The notes: generated from the letters alone by a model not told the origin. 64,000 nt of DNA from Caprimulgus europaeus (GCA_907165065.1 OU015523.1:19309834-19373833), one strand, 5' to 3'. Positions 1-15,300 are shown, counted from the first letter of the stretch. A program made the numbers and translations.

Positions 1-3000
1 CTCCTCCTGTTTTCCAGGCTTCTGCTGTCAGCCACAGTCAGAAACAGGGCATCAGGCTACACTGACCTTTGCTGTGCAACAGCACAGCCATTACTACACC
101 ACATCCCCCCAAAACTGATCTTCATCACGAAAACTTATTTTTCATTCCAATTCTCATTATTTTACAACTGTTGTGACAACAGTTGTCAAATAAAAGTATA
201 ACCTTGGATCTGGCAGCCTCATGGACTCAAGACAGAAGGCAGCTGCTGGAAAAACTTAGTTGAAGAGACAGAACATACGGCACCTCCTGTAACATGTCAT
301 TTTTATTAGACCTGTAAGAAAAGGCACTTGTTGCTCACTGCAATGCCTGTATTTCTGCAGCAGTGAGAAGTCTGAGGAATGAATCAAAGATTTCAGCTGG
401 TTCTAAACAAACCTGTGGATGTTCTAAAAACATTTAGGGATGAAAAAAGTTAGAATTTGAAATAACGTCCTTTTATTGAACATGTGAGTAAGTTTGTATG
501 CAGATACAATCTCCTTTCCTGGACACCTTTACACACACTGAAACACCCCTGAAAGCTGTATTTCACTTGTCTGTGGGCTTTGTTTCTGCCATTATAGCAA
601 TATCTATTTTTAGTGTTGATAACAGTGATAATCACTTAATCCAAGAATCCAGTCTAACCCTGAATGACAGATTCACTTTGCAAAAGCAAATCTCACATCA
701 AAAAAGTCTGACCAGGAGAAGTCAAAGAGCATCTCTACTGCTTTTCCACTCTTGATTTTTTTTTTTTTTATGGCAAGGGAAGTCTGATCAAGCAGTCTGA
801 TATCACAGGACCCAGTAAGAGAGGATGTTGCAACAAATCCTTGTAATGCTAATGACTGATAGTACACAAGATGCAAAGAAATTTAAATATCTTTAGAAAA
901 ATATGCAAGGTTGTACTCAACAAGGAAAATGTCTCCTTAAGGAATTACTTCAGCTCTTCAGATAAGTGAGGAATATAAGTCAAGCTCATTTAAATTCTTC
1001 TCATCAGACACTGCTATAAATACAAAGCTCTGTCATGGTTCCCACAGAGACATGTGAACAATGACAAGTGTCTTGAGGGTTTGTTTGTCTGAATAATGTT
1101 CAATGATTTCCATCGCTTCTTTTGTGCACTCCTCAAGATGCAAATGGCTTCCTTGCCATAACATTTTGGCTTCATTCTACACATCCCAAATGTTATCTTC
1201 TTTTCTGGGCAGTTGCAGAAGTAAAAGGATATTTAATTCCATTAAATTCCATAGATTATTAAATAAAAAAAAAATATTTGACACTCAAAATTCCATTTCA
1301 GTACTTCCTAATATCTTCATCCAGACCTGAAGATGAAAAGAACCTTTCATTTTAATATTTGTAGTCTGACTTTTTAACTATCATCTTAGGTAGCAAACCT
1401 GTGTGTAAACTGAAAACCTAAATGCTGCCTTGACAACTGACAGCATCTATTTTTGTACACCTGTATAAATTTCCATTTATTGCCAATAGTAGAGTAGGGA
1501 TTGTTGCAGGTCTCCAGTTTATTTTTACTCATTATTAAACTCCAGTGTTTTTTCCTGCAGTGCCTGACAACTTCAGTAGTCGGTAACAGTTAAGTGCAAG
1601 CTCTGGAGAGTACTCTTGAGCCATATGGTGTCTCCTGTGAACAATCCATGTACATTCGGACAATCCTCCCCTTTCCTCTGGATTCTAAAGGCTCTCAGCC
1701 ATTATTTCATTAGGCCTTTGGATGATTTAAATCAAGTGCTAAACCAGCCACCAACAGTGTGTAGAGTCTGTGCTTCTTGGTGGAGAAGAAATATTACAAA
1801 GTGAGAATCAACACTTTCTCTACTTTTAGCTGTTAGCCTGAGAAATGGAGCTAATGCTGGGATAAAGACAGCGAAGATTAGCTGCACACAAGTGTGATTG
1901 GGTAAGTGGGCATAAGGAAGGATACCAGAAGGCCAAATTCCTAGGAAATGACTTCTACAATGCCCAACACAGAAAACACCTTTATTTCAGTGGTCACAGT
2001 TCCTTCTTTATCACAGCTCATCCACTCTAACAGAGAAAGTAGCTCATAATCATGCCTCAACTGTTTTTTCCTGATTTTGATTACTAAGACCTAGTTGGAA
2101 GGACTGCTGACATAAAAGTCAAATAGAACTTGGACACCAAACTCACAGGTCAGCACTGCTAAACACGATGGTTACCAAAAGGAAAAGCAATACAACTAGA
2201 AATGGAAAAATACTGAGGAAAAACACATAGGTGGCTTTAGCTGAAAACACAAATGTTCCCAAAGGAGAGGAGGTGCAGCTGGGGATGCTCCTGCCACCGG
2301 CTGTCCAGCAGGGCACAATGACACATATCTGTCACTGTGAGATGATCACAATCATCTCAGGAAGCATAATGCTTTGCATGGTTTTTAAAGAAAATTCGAT
2401 GTTCATCAAGGAAACTCAAGTTGACATCTGGGTTTTAAACACCTCAGCAAAGGCACTCAGGAGAGAACTGCAACTAAGACACTGCTGAAGCTAGATCAAC
2501 CTTAAGTATGTCTAAAGGGCTTTGATGGAGTCCTTTACTATATATCTTAATTTCTAGATATCTTCTGGAAGAAAAGATTGTGACAAGTGGAAGAAGCCTA
2601 GGACATATGCCACTGAATAAATCTAAAAATTAGTACACCAAGAAGAGAAATAGGGTGTGGGGAACAGAGGTGCAGCCAAAGAGTTTTTCATAAATAGTGG
2701 AGATGTAACTTCTGTAATAAACTCTGGTTTTGGTAGGAAAAATGAATGTCAAATGGTTTGACCACTGATCACAGGGAACATCTGAGAAAGACTGATATAC
2801 AATGCAAACAATGAAAGAGTTAAAGGATGGTAGGGTAATTAAATGTCAGCCTGCACAGCTTAATGTGAAACAGATCTTGTAAAAAACCACAAGACATAAT
2901 TTCATTAAAATACATGTTGTTTAATAAACGTAGCTATAAAAACTCCCTCACACTGACTTCTATAAAACCACTGATTTAGAATCACACCAGACTCAGAAAC

Positions 3001-6000
3001 TAGAATATGCAAAAGAAACAGTGCAACACATTAGATTCAAATTGGCTTATAAATATGAAAAACAACTGCTGGAAAAATATGATCAGATAAGATAAACTGG
3101 TATCTGTTCCTGAGCCACTGCTAAGAGAAATTTGAAATAAAAGAAATTCAATTGTACAAGTCTGTAAGGCTTACCCCAAGACAAAAACAGTGGATAATGA
3201 GTAAGCCAAACTAAAATAATATTAATTTTTTTAGTTTATGCTATTATACATATTCAAAATTATAGTACAACTTACATTTCCTTCTACAGAATTGCTATCC
3301 CACTTAGCACCATGAATAGCTTACTAAACACAGCCTTCAATATTTCTTTTTCTCTTCATTCTTTACTATATGGTGTATTTTCGCCTATCTGCCCTGCACA
3401 TGTAGTTATATTTTCCTTTATTTTTGTAATTTGTTGCAAAGGTAGCAATAGTTGCTTGCAAATAATACTCTTCACAGTACTGCTGGAAGAGAAGGTAAGA
3501 ATAATCACTTTACAAGGGAGAAAATGACAGGCAGGTAACTGCCAGTTTCAGAAACCCAACACGAGAAGCGCGGATCTACTCAAAACGCAGACCTAACTAC
3601 AAAAGTCACTTGTGAAAGCGCCGAGCTGTCCTCAACTACAAAATGAAATGCAAGTATTTCACATCGAGCATTCAAAAACACAGAACTAGTATCTACTTAC
3701 TGAAAACTGATAGAAGCAAACTGTCCAGCATCAGACACTAAGTGGTAGATACATTTGTCTCAGAAAGCTGCAATTGCCTGATTCGTAAGACTCTCCTGCC
3801 CCTTCTCTCCTTCATTCACCACAATGTGTTCCAATTTTAACACACAGGGCCACAGTGTGACAAATAAAAGCCTCCTTTACTACCCGCTGATTTGTTACCA
3901 GGGCAACAATCTGCAGGCACACTAGAGAGGAGAGTCATCTGGAAAAACACTACACAATTGTGTAGTAATGCCATCCTGTAAAGCAGAAGTACCCTAGCTA
4001 ACACTGAAGTGCTTAGCGCTTTTAAATGTTGGTTTAGTAGGTATTATGGTGAAGTGTTTAGCTTCTTTAAAAGCTGTCAGAAAAAAACAGAATTCCTTTC
4101 ATGTTGGCCTCCCCTGAAAATAAAGTCAGCTGTGAGCAGGACTGCAACCCCTGGACCTACAGCACAAAAACCCACCCTGAAAAGGTATAGGTAACACTTC
4201 ACAGTGGTGTATTTTCCTTCTTTAGCACAGCTTACTATGGAGCAATTTGTAACTGGTATTTAAAGACTTACTGGTAACAGACAGATCATGGATTCAGCAC
4301 CTGAATTACATAGAAAAATATTTTCCAGTAATTATAACCCACTCTGCCTGCTTGCAATCTGAACTCTTAAAATGTCAGCAGCTTATTAGGAGGCAGAGGG
4401 GGAAGGAGACAGATAAACTACTTAACTGTGGCCCCTAAGCTCTTCTGTTAATTCACACATCTTAAGGCTGAAGTCTGCACAACTCTTTCTAAACAGGTTC
4501 GCTCTTCCCACCTGCTCTCTGAACATCAGCAGGGATGATAACAACAACCTAATGAAAAAAACAAGTTAGATCTTGCACAGAAGATCATTAGGAACAAAAA
4601 AAAATGGAGTAGCCTTTACCACACTCACAGCACCAGTCATACTGCAGGAACAGCACTGTATAAGTGATGGCTGAGTTAAGAAAGTAATGCCACCAATTTC
4701 AACTCCCAAAAAAGCAAACTCTAAAAGGCACCATATAGCGAAGTCTGGATGGATTTTCACATGGGCAGAACAGAGCATTTATCTGCCATTTTGGCAAGTT
4801 CTCTATCACATTTCTAGCTTCTACAACAACAAAGACCAATTTCCTCAAAGAAAGCTAAAAAATTGACAAAATAAAAATACTTATTTCCTTTAATATAATT
4901 TTCTCAAGCATCTGAATTCAATTTCTCTTAAAAACCTTTTCCAAAATAACTCAGCCTGAGACAGACCATTGAAAATGGAAAGTTGCAGTCCAATCATGCA
5001 TCTCAATACAGCCAAATGCAAGGTCAGACATCCAGGAACAGAGAATAGAGGTCACACTTACAGGATGGAGAACTGAACCCTGGCAGTCAGTGATTCTGAA
5101 AAGAACAATGGATCATATTGGATAATCAGCTTAACCTGAGCTTGCAGCCAGCTTCTGTGGCAAAGAGTCCTCAAAGACAACTTCGACATTTACACACCAG
5201 AGTATCGAGTAGCAATTAAAATGAGGTCCTATCTCTGCAAACAGCTTTGCTGGAACAGTGCTACTGCAATATCCGGTGCTTGCAATTTCACCACCACAAA
5301 AAGATATTGAAACAAAGACATTTTCAGAAAAGGGTCACCAAAAAACAAACCAACTGCAACAGAAACACCCTCATAATGAGAATTGAGAGCTTAATTCATT
5401 TGCTCAAGAAAAGCTTAAGCTATGGTCTGTCAGTAGCTATCAGAAAAACAGACAGCTTACTAATTGAGTAGACAATGAAACAAAAGCCAATACTCAGACC
5501 CAAAGCTCGTCAATATTGTACAGAAAAGGTACATACTTCCATGTTAGGATTAAGATTAACTGAAAATCTATCTGTTAACATGATTAACATTTCATCATTC
5601 TAAGTCTTCAAAGCAAGATTGTATGCCTAAAATACATCCTTGTTCGAACACAAGTTATGGACCTCGTGTGGAAATTACTGAGTCAAATGTTTGGTCTGTG
5701 CTTTACACTGATCCCTTTGGGCCTTAAAGAATATTCACCTACTCTGTAAGGAACACAGAGAACAAACTGGCATTTTCTCTGTAGAGAACCATTTATAATT
5801 TCCATTCATGCTTTATCTTCGGGAGAAAAAAGTATGAACTTTCAATCTCTAAAGCATTTTTTTTAAACAAGGCTTCTTGAATTCTTCAATACACAGAAAA
5901 ATATTAACCCATTATAGATCAAAATGCATTACCCCATTGGCTGTGGTTAACTATATAATTTCCAGAAAAATAAAAATACAATACTTGCTTAGACATCTTA

Positions 6001-6195
6001 ACACAGACTAAGCAGAATGGGACTGCTGTGCAAAACTGACAAAGACTACATTTCCTCTAAAGGCTTTCTTACAGGAGAGCCTTGTTCTTTTCTGGGGAAG
6101 GAAAAAACCGAAAACAAAACAACCAACCAAACAAAAAAACCCCACCAACCCCACAAATACATACAAAAAAACCCAACATCTTTCTTAATCTTTAC
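1..6195. other. KPNA1 intron after the fifth coding exon
   Basis: AT-rich sequence with no exon that I can recognise and no clear repeat element. I looked for a continuation of the ARM repeats on the minus strand and did not find it. Short ORFs here have no coding character. Two perfect short palindromes (164-186 and 3949-3966) are reported in the findings. An A/C-rich tract lies at about 6100-6180, just past the fifth-exon donor. Confidence 0.6.
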
Positions 6196-6327
6196 CTGTT
6201 CCTGTACATCTTCAAACTCTGAACTAAGCAGCTCTATGAAGATGGGGACAGCTCCTGCTTGGATCACTATTCGAGTCTGAAGGGAGTTTCCCGAGGCAAT
6301 ATTTGTCAGCACCCATGCAGCTTCAAA
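6196..6327 (-). CDS. KPNA1: KPNA1 fifth coding exon (ARM repeat), last one in the window
   Basis: 132 nt, exactly 44 codons, between acceptor TTTTTCAG|TTTGAA and donor CAG|GTAAAG. It encodes [18 protein letters not shown] through [13 protein letters not shown]. It carries the conserved Trp and Asn of the NLS-binding groove ([10 protein letters not shown]). The next exon should begin AVWALGNIAGD and is not visible downstream, so it lies past the left edge. Confidence 0.96.
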
Positions 6328-9300
6328 CTGAAAAACAAAATACAAAAGGAAGTTTACTAGGAGCCTTCTGTGCCAAAGCAAAAGATGAAGACTAAGTGTC
6401 TTTTAAAGACAGAATTAACTGGCACAGGGAAAGCATGAGATATGGTAAGAATCAGAGTCATAGTGTTAAGAATTATTGATATCACTCAAAATCAAGACTT
6501 GCATAAGTTCCTTCTGAGAACAAGATCAGGTTTGCTATGGCTTTTCAAATATTTTTTTTTGCTATGCAATTATATTACCTTTGGTCTGTTCTACTGTTTT
6601 TCCTAACTGACTAAGAACCTTTATACAAAAATAGGAGTCTTCTCACAAGACATCCAACACCTGCATTCGCTGAATCAGCAATTATATTCCTGAAAATGCA
6701 TGAAGAGAGACACTGTCACCGTGGGGACAAACTTTACAGCAGGGCCTGTAGCGATAGGACAAGGGGTAACAGTTTTAATAAAAGAGGGGAAATTTAGACT
6801 AGATGCAAGGAAAACATTTTTTCCAATGAGGTTGGTGAAACCCTGGCCCAGGTTGCCCAGAGTATTGGTAGAAGCCCCATCCCTGGAAACATTCAAGGTC
6901 AGGCCAGAAGGGGCTCTGAGCAACCTGGTCTAGTTGAAGATGTCCCTGCTCACTGCAGGGAGGTTGGACTAGATGACCTTGAAAGGTCCCTTTCAACCCA
7001 AACCACTCCATGATTCTAACACTGTTTGACAAAATCTCATGGATATGAAGCAGGAAAGGGGATTTAAAAAAACCAAAACAAACCAATAGTGATTACAGTC
7101 TTGTAGAACTCTGCAATTACAGCAAAGTACTCCTCTCCAACTCTGGTTATCGGTATTGCTACCAAGAGTTATTAGTGTTATTGAAGATTTGAAGCAAAAT
7201 TGATATCCTGAAATCACTTCCCATCTTTTAAGTGTTTTTATAATTTATTTTTCTTTTAATCTCAATGCATGAAAGCATTAACTTTTTAAACTGAAATGCA
7301 AATTTTAACACTACCTCATACAGACCTCAGAAAATATAATGGTAGATTTCTGCGTGCTTTTCAGTTCAAATATTATTACACTACACCAGCAAATTTAAAT
7401 CCTATCAGATACCATCCAGAATCTAGAGAACAAAGACTGCTAAAAGTTGAATGAAAAGATAAAAATCAATAAAACAATAAAAATGGAAAGTTGTATGCTA
7501 TAACTGATCAATTTTGACATTACTAATATTTTTTATTAAACTGATGTTGATCCAGCAGTATTCCAGTGAAAATCCTGATATACTTTCCAAACCTAGCTAC
7601 CTCTGAAGAGCAGCAAGGAATTATATCTGGGATTTAATCAAATGAGCAGGCCTGAAATAGGAACTCAACAATTAAGCCTAGACTTGTAAGGCTTTTAATT
7701 TTTAAGTGTTAATAATTATTAAGACTTCAGTTTTAAAAATACAATTCATCCTGCCCTCCTGACCAACTAAAGGAGAAATAATCTTCTTGTAAGATGTGAT
7801 CAGAACAAATTATTCCAAAATACATCTTTGTAATACACAAAGAATATGGCTGCAATAAAGCAGAAAGACACCATGTCAAAACAGCGAGACTCATCATTAA
7901 TGAAATAAAAGCAAAATATTCAGGCCAGAGCTTAAGGCCAGCATAAAATGTACTTGCTTTCCTGTCATTTTACTTTCTCTGAAGTGAGTATGCAGTGTTT
8001 TGTGATACAATATAACAGGATTATCACTAATCATTGAACCACAGAGGTTTCTTACTCATATTTTAGAACTTGGCCTTTGGCTTCCTACCAGATGCCATCA
8101 GGTTGAACTATTCACAACTTCGAAACTCACTCTCTCCAGTCATGCACCCGTAACAGAGAAGAAAACACTACCTATAAACAGATTAACCAAACTGAAGACC
8201 AAATAGCAGGTACTTCTCCTTGCTCAAATCTGTACTTCAACTATTTATAAAAACAGTTTTGATTATAAGCTAATCATAAAATCTCCCCATCTTTTGTGGA
8301 ACAAAGTTCTGTTAAACTGAGCTCTTCCCAACATCTAACCAGAATCAAGGGCGAATTAGATCATGTCCTTGTGTGAGCACCACTTAACATTTCAGATGGT
8401 GTAAGTTACAGGAAGGTTAGCTGAGTGACAGCCGCTCTACTCCCTCTCCATGGTGGACACCTGATGCTCCAGGATGTATAAACTAAGGAACAGCCACATG
8501 CAGATGGCAAAGGGTAGAAAAAACAAAATACTTTACAATAATTAAAGTTAATTAATAGGAAGAAAATCTCATCCAAGGGATGATTTTGCTATCTGTGTTT
8601 ACTTCTTCACATATGGTTTAAGTGATCATGGAGAAGGAGGTAGCTTTTTTGTCTTGAAATTGCTTGAGTAAAAACTGAACAGAGAAATTCCTCAAAAATT
8701 AGGCCTCCCTACCATAAGTCTAGTTTTTACTGGATATTGCACTGACAACACAGAAGAAAAACAAAGCATAAAGTCACATAAAGTTGCAAGTTCACCAACA
8801 TGGAAGAGTTTCCACATTCAATCCCACCTTACAAGCAGCTACAGCATCTGAGCAGAAATATACCTCAGTGTTTCCAGAATGACCTGAAAATGCAGACAGG
8901 GCCTTTTACACTCAGCTGAAAGTAGCCTCACAGTGGCAGGCTCTGGTGCTCGTGGGTGACTTTAACTACCCTGATATTTGCTAGAGGAATAACACTGCAA
9001 GTAAAACGCAATCAAAGAGGTTCCTCGAAAGCATTGAAGGTAACTTTCTCTCGCAAATGACTGAAGAGCCAACAAGGAAAGGAGTGCTGCTGGACCTCGT
9101 CCTATCAAATAATGAAGGAGTCGTTGGGGAAGTGAAGGCTGGGGGCAGCCCAACCATGGTCATGTAGTGACCATGAGATTGTGGAGTTAAGAAACCTGCT
9201 AGGAGGAAACAGGGCAGTAAGTAAGACTGCAACCCTGAACGTTAGGCAAGCTAACTTTGGCCTCTGCAGGGACCTTCTTGGAAGAATCCCGTGGGATCAG

Positions 9301-12300
9301 ACCCTTGAAGGAAGAGGGGTGCGAGAGAGCTGGTTAATATTCAAATATCACCTCCTCCAGGCTCAAGAACAATGCATCCCTGTGTGCAAGAAGTCAAGCA
9401 AAGAGGGGAGAAGACTGGCATGGATGAACAAATTGCTCCTGGAAAAACTCAAACATAAGCAGGAGGTGTACAAGAGGTGGAAGCAAGGACAGACCACTTG
9501 GGAAGAATATAAGGGTGTCACCAGAGCATGCAGAAATGCGACGAGGAAGGCCAAGGCCCAATTTGAACTAAATCTGGCAAAGGAAGTCAGAGACAACAGG
9601 AAGGAATTCTTCAACACATCAATAGCAAAAGGAAGGCCAGGGAAAATGTGGGGCCACTACTGAATGGGGCAGGGTACCTGATAACAGAGGACATGGGGAA
9701 GGCAGTTACTGAATGCCTTCTTTGCTTCACTCTCCACTGCCAAGGCCACCCCTCAGGAATCCCCAACCCAAGAGACCAGTGAGAGATTCTGGAAAAAGGA
9801 AGACTTTCCCTTGGTCGACGAGTATGGGGTTAGAGATCGACTATGCAACCTTAACACCCACAAGTCCATGGGCCCTGATGGGATGCACCGACATGTGCTG
9901 AGGGAGCTGGCTGACATCATTGCTAGGCCACTCTCAATCATCTTTGAGAGGTCATGGCAATCAGGAGAGGTTCCTGAAGACTGGAAGAAGGTAAATGTCA
10001 CCCCTGTCTTCAAGAAGGGTAAGAAGAAGGACCTAGAACACTACAGGCCGGTCAGCCTTACCTAAATCCCTGGAAAGGTAATGGAACAGCTCATCCTGGA
10101 GGCCATCTCTAAGCATGTGAAAGACAAGAGGGTCATCAGGGGTAGTCAGCATGAATTCACCAGAGGGAAATCATGCTTAACTAACCTGCTTGCCTTCTAT
10201 GACAGGACAACTGGCTGGATAGATTGGGGGGTGGGGGGGGTGGCAATGGATATTGTATACTCCACCTGGAATATTGTGTCTAGTTCTGGGCTCCCCAGTA
10301 CAGGAAGGACAAGGAACTCCTGGAGCATGTCCAGCAAAGGGCAACTAAGATGATCAAAGGACTGGAACATCTTTCATATGAGGAAAGGCTGAGGGAGCTG
10401 GGCCTGTTCATCTTGGAGAAAAGATCACTCAGAGGGGATCTGATTCATGTTTATAAAGATCTAAAGGAAGAATGTAAAGAGGATGGGACCAGACTCTTCT
10501 CATTGGCACCCAACAATAGGACGAGAGGCAACAGGCATAAACTGCAGCATAGGAAGTTCCACTTGAACATAAGGAAGAACTTCTTTACTGTGAGGGTGAC
10601 TGAGCACTGGAACAGGTTGCCCAGAGAGGCTGTGGAATCTCCCTCCCTGGAGATATTAAAAAACCGTCTGGACAAAATCCTGGTTCACGTGCTCTAGGAG
10701 CCCCTGATTGAGCAGGGTGGTTGGACTAGATGACCTTCAGAGGTCCCTTCCCACCTCAACCATCCTGTGATTCTGTGAAAATCCTTTTCTTCTACAGCTA
10801 GGCTAGAGTCCGGAATGCCTAGAATGGGAAGTCAAAAAAATCTATGCTTGTGCCGAAGAACACTTTCAGAAATACTGACAGAGTAAAAACAAATATTAAG
10901 TGAGGTCGAGAGGAACTTCCTAACTGATCACAGCAAAAAGTTCTGCCTGCAGACCCTGAACTGCCAAGCAGGCAGACAGATCTGGCAAAATGAAGGAAAA
11001 TTAACCAGTTGGAACGGAATATCAACAGCAATGTACTCGGGTTTATATTTTCAATGCTCTGTTGCAAACTGTCTAGGACAAGCTTGGAATTTTCTACTTT
11101 GATTTTTGCTCTTTCTGGGTAAAAATCAATACGTGCTATGCCAGTAAGGCCGTGAGAATTTGACTCAGTCTACAACTGCTTTTGAAGTTTTTTGAACTAG
11201 AGCTGTAGCTGTATTTTTTGAAGTATCCTCTGCCCTTATTTTCCCTTCCTATTCAAGTATGTCCTTCAAACATTAGGAGCTTGTTTCACTTTATCTGCCT
11301 GTCTTATGCTACCAGATTAGAGCCCTGTAAGTATTTAAAGGCATTAATATTTTTTTTATATCAAATTACTTACAAATGTTCCACTGGGGTTGCAAACCAA
11401 TAAATTGGCTTAAATCTGATATATATTCTTAGATACTGCCCACAGACTCCTCAAAAGAAGCCAACAGACCTTGGAATATCAATTTCAAAAGTAATTCCTA
11501 TAAATGATATTTTTCCTTATACATTAGAGAAAAGGTATGTTATCAAATTTTTTCATATCCCCACTCACCAAAGTTTGGATTTCACACGGCATTAACAAAC
11601 TTCTTGCCTTCTGCATTTTGAAAGAACACTGATTCTAATCTATCTATTGTATTTAATGATTACCTGTTAACATTTTTTTTCTTTTACTAGGGGATTAGTT
11701 TTCTTTCGTTTTCTAGTAGAAAACAGGACAGCTGGAAATGAGAAAAAGCTCCAAGAAGCAAGTCCACGAGAAATTAAACACAACTGCAGCAAACAGAATT
11801 TAGTTTTTCAAATCAAAGCAACTAAGTTTCAAGGTTTCTACATTTATCATTATGAATTGTAATTCTAATTCTGAACTTTTTTTAATTTAATCAAAAATTT
11901 AAGTCCTAAGTCTAAAGATTTTAAACTGTCTTCAGTTAGTACAAAAAAAGACAAACACTAAAGTTTAGTTTAATAGCTTTTCATCTGGTGAGGTCCAAAT
12001 TTCAAAGTCTGTGTTACATGAGAAGGTGTAAAGATCCCATCCTAGCCATCATTGAACACAACCCAAACGTGTCTCTCTCCTGTTCCCATCAGATGTCTTG
12101 CTAGAAACCCTGAAGATAAAATAGCTTTTGATCCTAATGAAAACAAAGAGAGGAAGTACAGTTAATTAAGCAAATAACTGATTATTTTCTACCTAATTTG
12201 CATTACCAAATGCCTTCATAATACAAGAATACAGATATGTTTGGATACCTGTAATGTACAATTTTCTTTTCGTTTGAGGAACTCCACAAACCTGGCCACC

Positions 12301-15300
12301 ACTCCTGGTGTGCTTATGACTTCATCTATTGGGGGATTTGGTTCTATTGAAAACAAAAAGCAAAGTTAAATACATTCATTTCTTTGCCAGGGAATTTTCA
12401 AGTTACAGCACCAAAATAATATCCAATGACATAACATTTTCCCTTTTCTAAAAATGTCTTCTTTTTCTGCAATACTACTTTATTGATACTAAAAGCCAAT
12501 GGATTCTTATGTCACCAAAAGTGAATTTTGAGGTAATATGATTCAAAACACTAAGGCACTCAGTCATTTAGGTGGACCACCTGCACAGCAGTAGTTCTGC
12601 AGTCACTCTGGCACACGCACATGCGGAACTCAGCTTCTGTAAAGCAGCATCTCTGAGCCACAGAGTCGCTGTCTACAACACTGCCATTGCAGAGCAGAGA
12701 TACACCAGCATCATTTAGTTGTTTTACACATTTCAAGAACAGAAGTGACTATTACATACACGTAGCTGACATTCCAAAACAGAGCTTCACTCAGAAATTT
12801 CTGTATGAAACTCAGTCTTTCCTGCTGTCAAAGTAAAAACACATGCCAGAGATGCTTTGACATTTTTCTCCAAGTAATTTCAGCCCTTACCTTTAGAAAG
12901 AAGCTTTCGGAATTTCTGGGTGGCTGAAAGCTGCTGTTCTGGACTATTGGAGAAAATCATCTCAATCATATCAGAGGTGATGACTGCACTCTGGGATTCA
13001 GGTGGGGGAGACAGAATGAGTGTGACAGAGAGCAAGAGAGAGAAGAAAATCTAGGATTAGTGGTAAAAAAGATATAACATTCACTAAACAGGTATCAATT
13101 TTAACTCTTACTGAGTAAAAATCTAGATAAGAGCAGTATGGACAACAAGTAAGTCATCACCTATGTACACCTACATTACCAGCATCATTCTTAAGTGCAG
13201 TCTTTCTGCTCTGAAAGCAAAAATTCAAATCTTACTTAAGCTATGGCAAGAAAATTACTCTTCAGAACCTCTCACTGGTATTCTCTCCCCTTTTTTTCTC
13301 TCTCCCCTCCTCTAAAATAAATGTAAAATTGTCAGCTTCAACAAAAGGTAGTTTAAATTGGAATAGCAAATACTGCTATGCAAGAACATCACTTTGATTA
13401 TGCTATTGTTTAGATTTCTGCAACATGTACATTTTGAGTCACTCTTACACTGAAATGGACAGGATCTGCCATTTTTAGAAGAGCTGAAAAACCTAATGCT
13501 TGCATAGAGTATTAAATTTTCCATAATACTGATAGTTTCCACTAATACAATTAATTAAATCAGTGACTTTGCTTATGCCAGGTAAAATCTGACATTCTGT
13601 TCATCACACATGTAAATCCATGTAAAAAAGCATAAGGAAAGTCAGATTTTTTTTTCTTTCACCACTTCTGATCTAAATCCTTAGATAGAACTGATCCAAA
13701 ACCTGAGATAGATAGGGAGACAGACGACAGTGCTGAAAATACTGAAACTTTGTCTGTAACAGCTGTCTAACACTTCCTCTAACTTTCAAGACTCTGAAGT
13801 GAATGATATCTAAAACAGTAACCTGTATAATAGTAGTACCTAGCTCAATTAGATAGGCTCCTTGCCTTACTTCTTAACCATCTAATTTAAATTTCATATA
13901 AGCTTCCACACAAATGATTAAATGGCATTTAGTACTTTTCTGATGTTTAAAGACTATCTTGAAGAGTAAAACAATATATTCTATTAGTCATCTACCACAT
14001 TTTTATAGACATTTCTCTGTTTCTCAGTAATTTTCAAGGATGTTATATCCACCAACAGAAACAATGATTTCCATGAGAATAATTTTCTAGAAAATCATGT
14101 TTCCTATGAAAGCATCATTTGCATACTTTGAATACAGACACAAGTGTGAAGATCAGTGGTCATACTTCAAGTGAGGACTGCATGTTTCCTAAATCTCTCT
14201 GTTACAGCCCAAATCCATTACCATTTTTCCTTTCCAGGAGAGGACTGTGGTAAACAAACAGGGAGAAAGCAGAAAAATCTAATTTCCACTTAATTTTTTT
14301 TTTTGTGTAGAACAAAATTCCAGCTTGAAAAGGTGCTGAAGGACACATGCAGATAGATACGCTAGGTCTAGCTGTGTTTTCAACATCCTGGCTAAAAATG
14401 GCGCTACTTGAAAGTCAGCTAAGAAAGACTTCCACCGAATCCTTACTTACTTTGTAAACTACAATAACACATTGCCTAGCTTGTATTTTCATGTTTCAAG
14501 CATTATGAACTTCAGATTATAAAACCTGAACAACTCTGGGCAACAGTTGATAAAATCACCCATAATAGTGAACATAAAAAACCAGGAAGCAATCGGCCTG
14601 CCTGGAACAATTAAATTTTAATTAATTTTCTAAAGTATATCCACTGAGCAGCCACTCACTCTATCCATAACATTTTTCTCTCATGTAATCTGTTTCTGGG
14701 CAGTTCATGGAGACAGGTGTTTAAGGGCTGTCTATAAGCTCTTTGAATACCATTTTCCACATTCTTCTGGAATTCCATTCTCCTCAAGTCACTGCAGGGC
14801 AGGTCTGCCCAGTTTCAGTGAACACTGTTTTCCTTTCTCATCACTTACAGAAGTCATCTCCATGTTGTTCATCTGAGCCTCATGGAAGCCACCATCTGAC
14901 ATAACTTCCTCTTCTGCTTCTTCCTCAGCTGTTGCAACATTTCGGCGTTTAAACAACTAAAGAGAGAAAACATTTAATGTATATTATATAGCCAGTATAT
15001 ACACAGTATGTCATGTTAGGCTGCAATAAAAATGACATATGCTACCACCTGAAAGAAGCTAGTATACTGGTTATAAAACTCCTTCAGATAGTAAATGAAG
15101 AAAGCAAATGGAGTAAATGAAAACAGCAATGCACTAGAATATTGGTTCCCAACCTTCCTGGAAAGTTCTCACTGATATTCCCTTCCCTTCCTCATTGTCC
15201 CTCCATCTACGAGCTATCCCTAGCTTCCAAACAGTTGCTTTCTTGCTGCAGAGGATGCTGGCACTCAAAGACCTGAAAAATTGCTGTGTAGAACAGATCT

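Larger units (their letters stand above)
6328..12248. other. KPNA1 intron between fourth and fifth coding exons
   Basis: A 5.9 kb intron. It holds the two CR1 copies at 6705-7018 and 8885-10779; the rest is AT-rich single-copy-looking sequence in which I see no gene. Confidence 0.8.

Noticed and set aside
9181-9663. 160-codon ORF as a host gene
   Set aside because: It is the linker region of a CR1 ORF2 inside a recognisable LINE.
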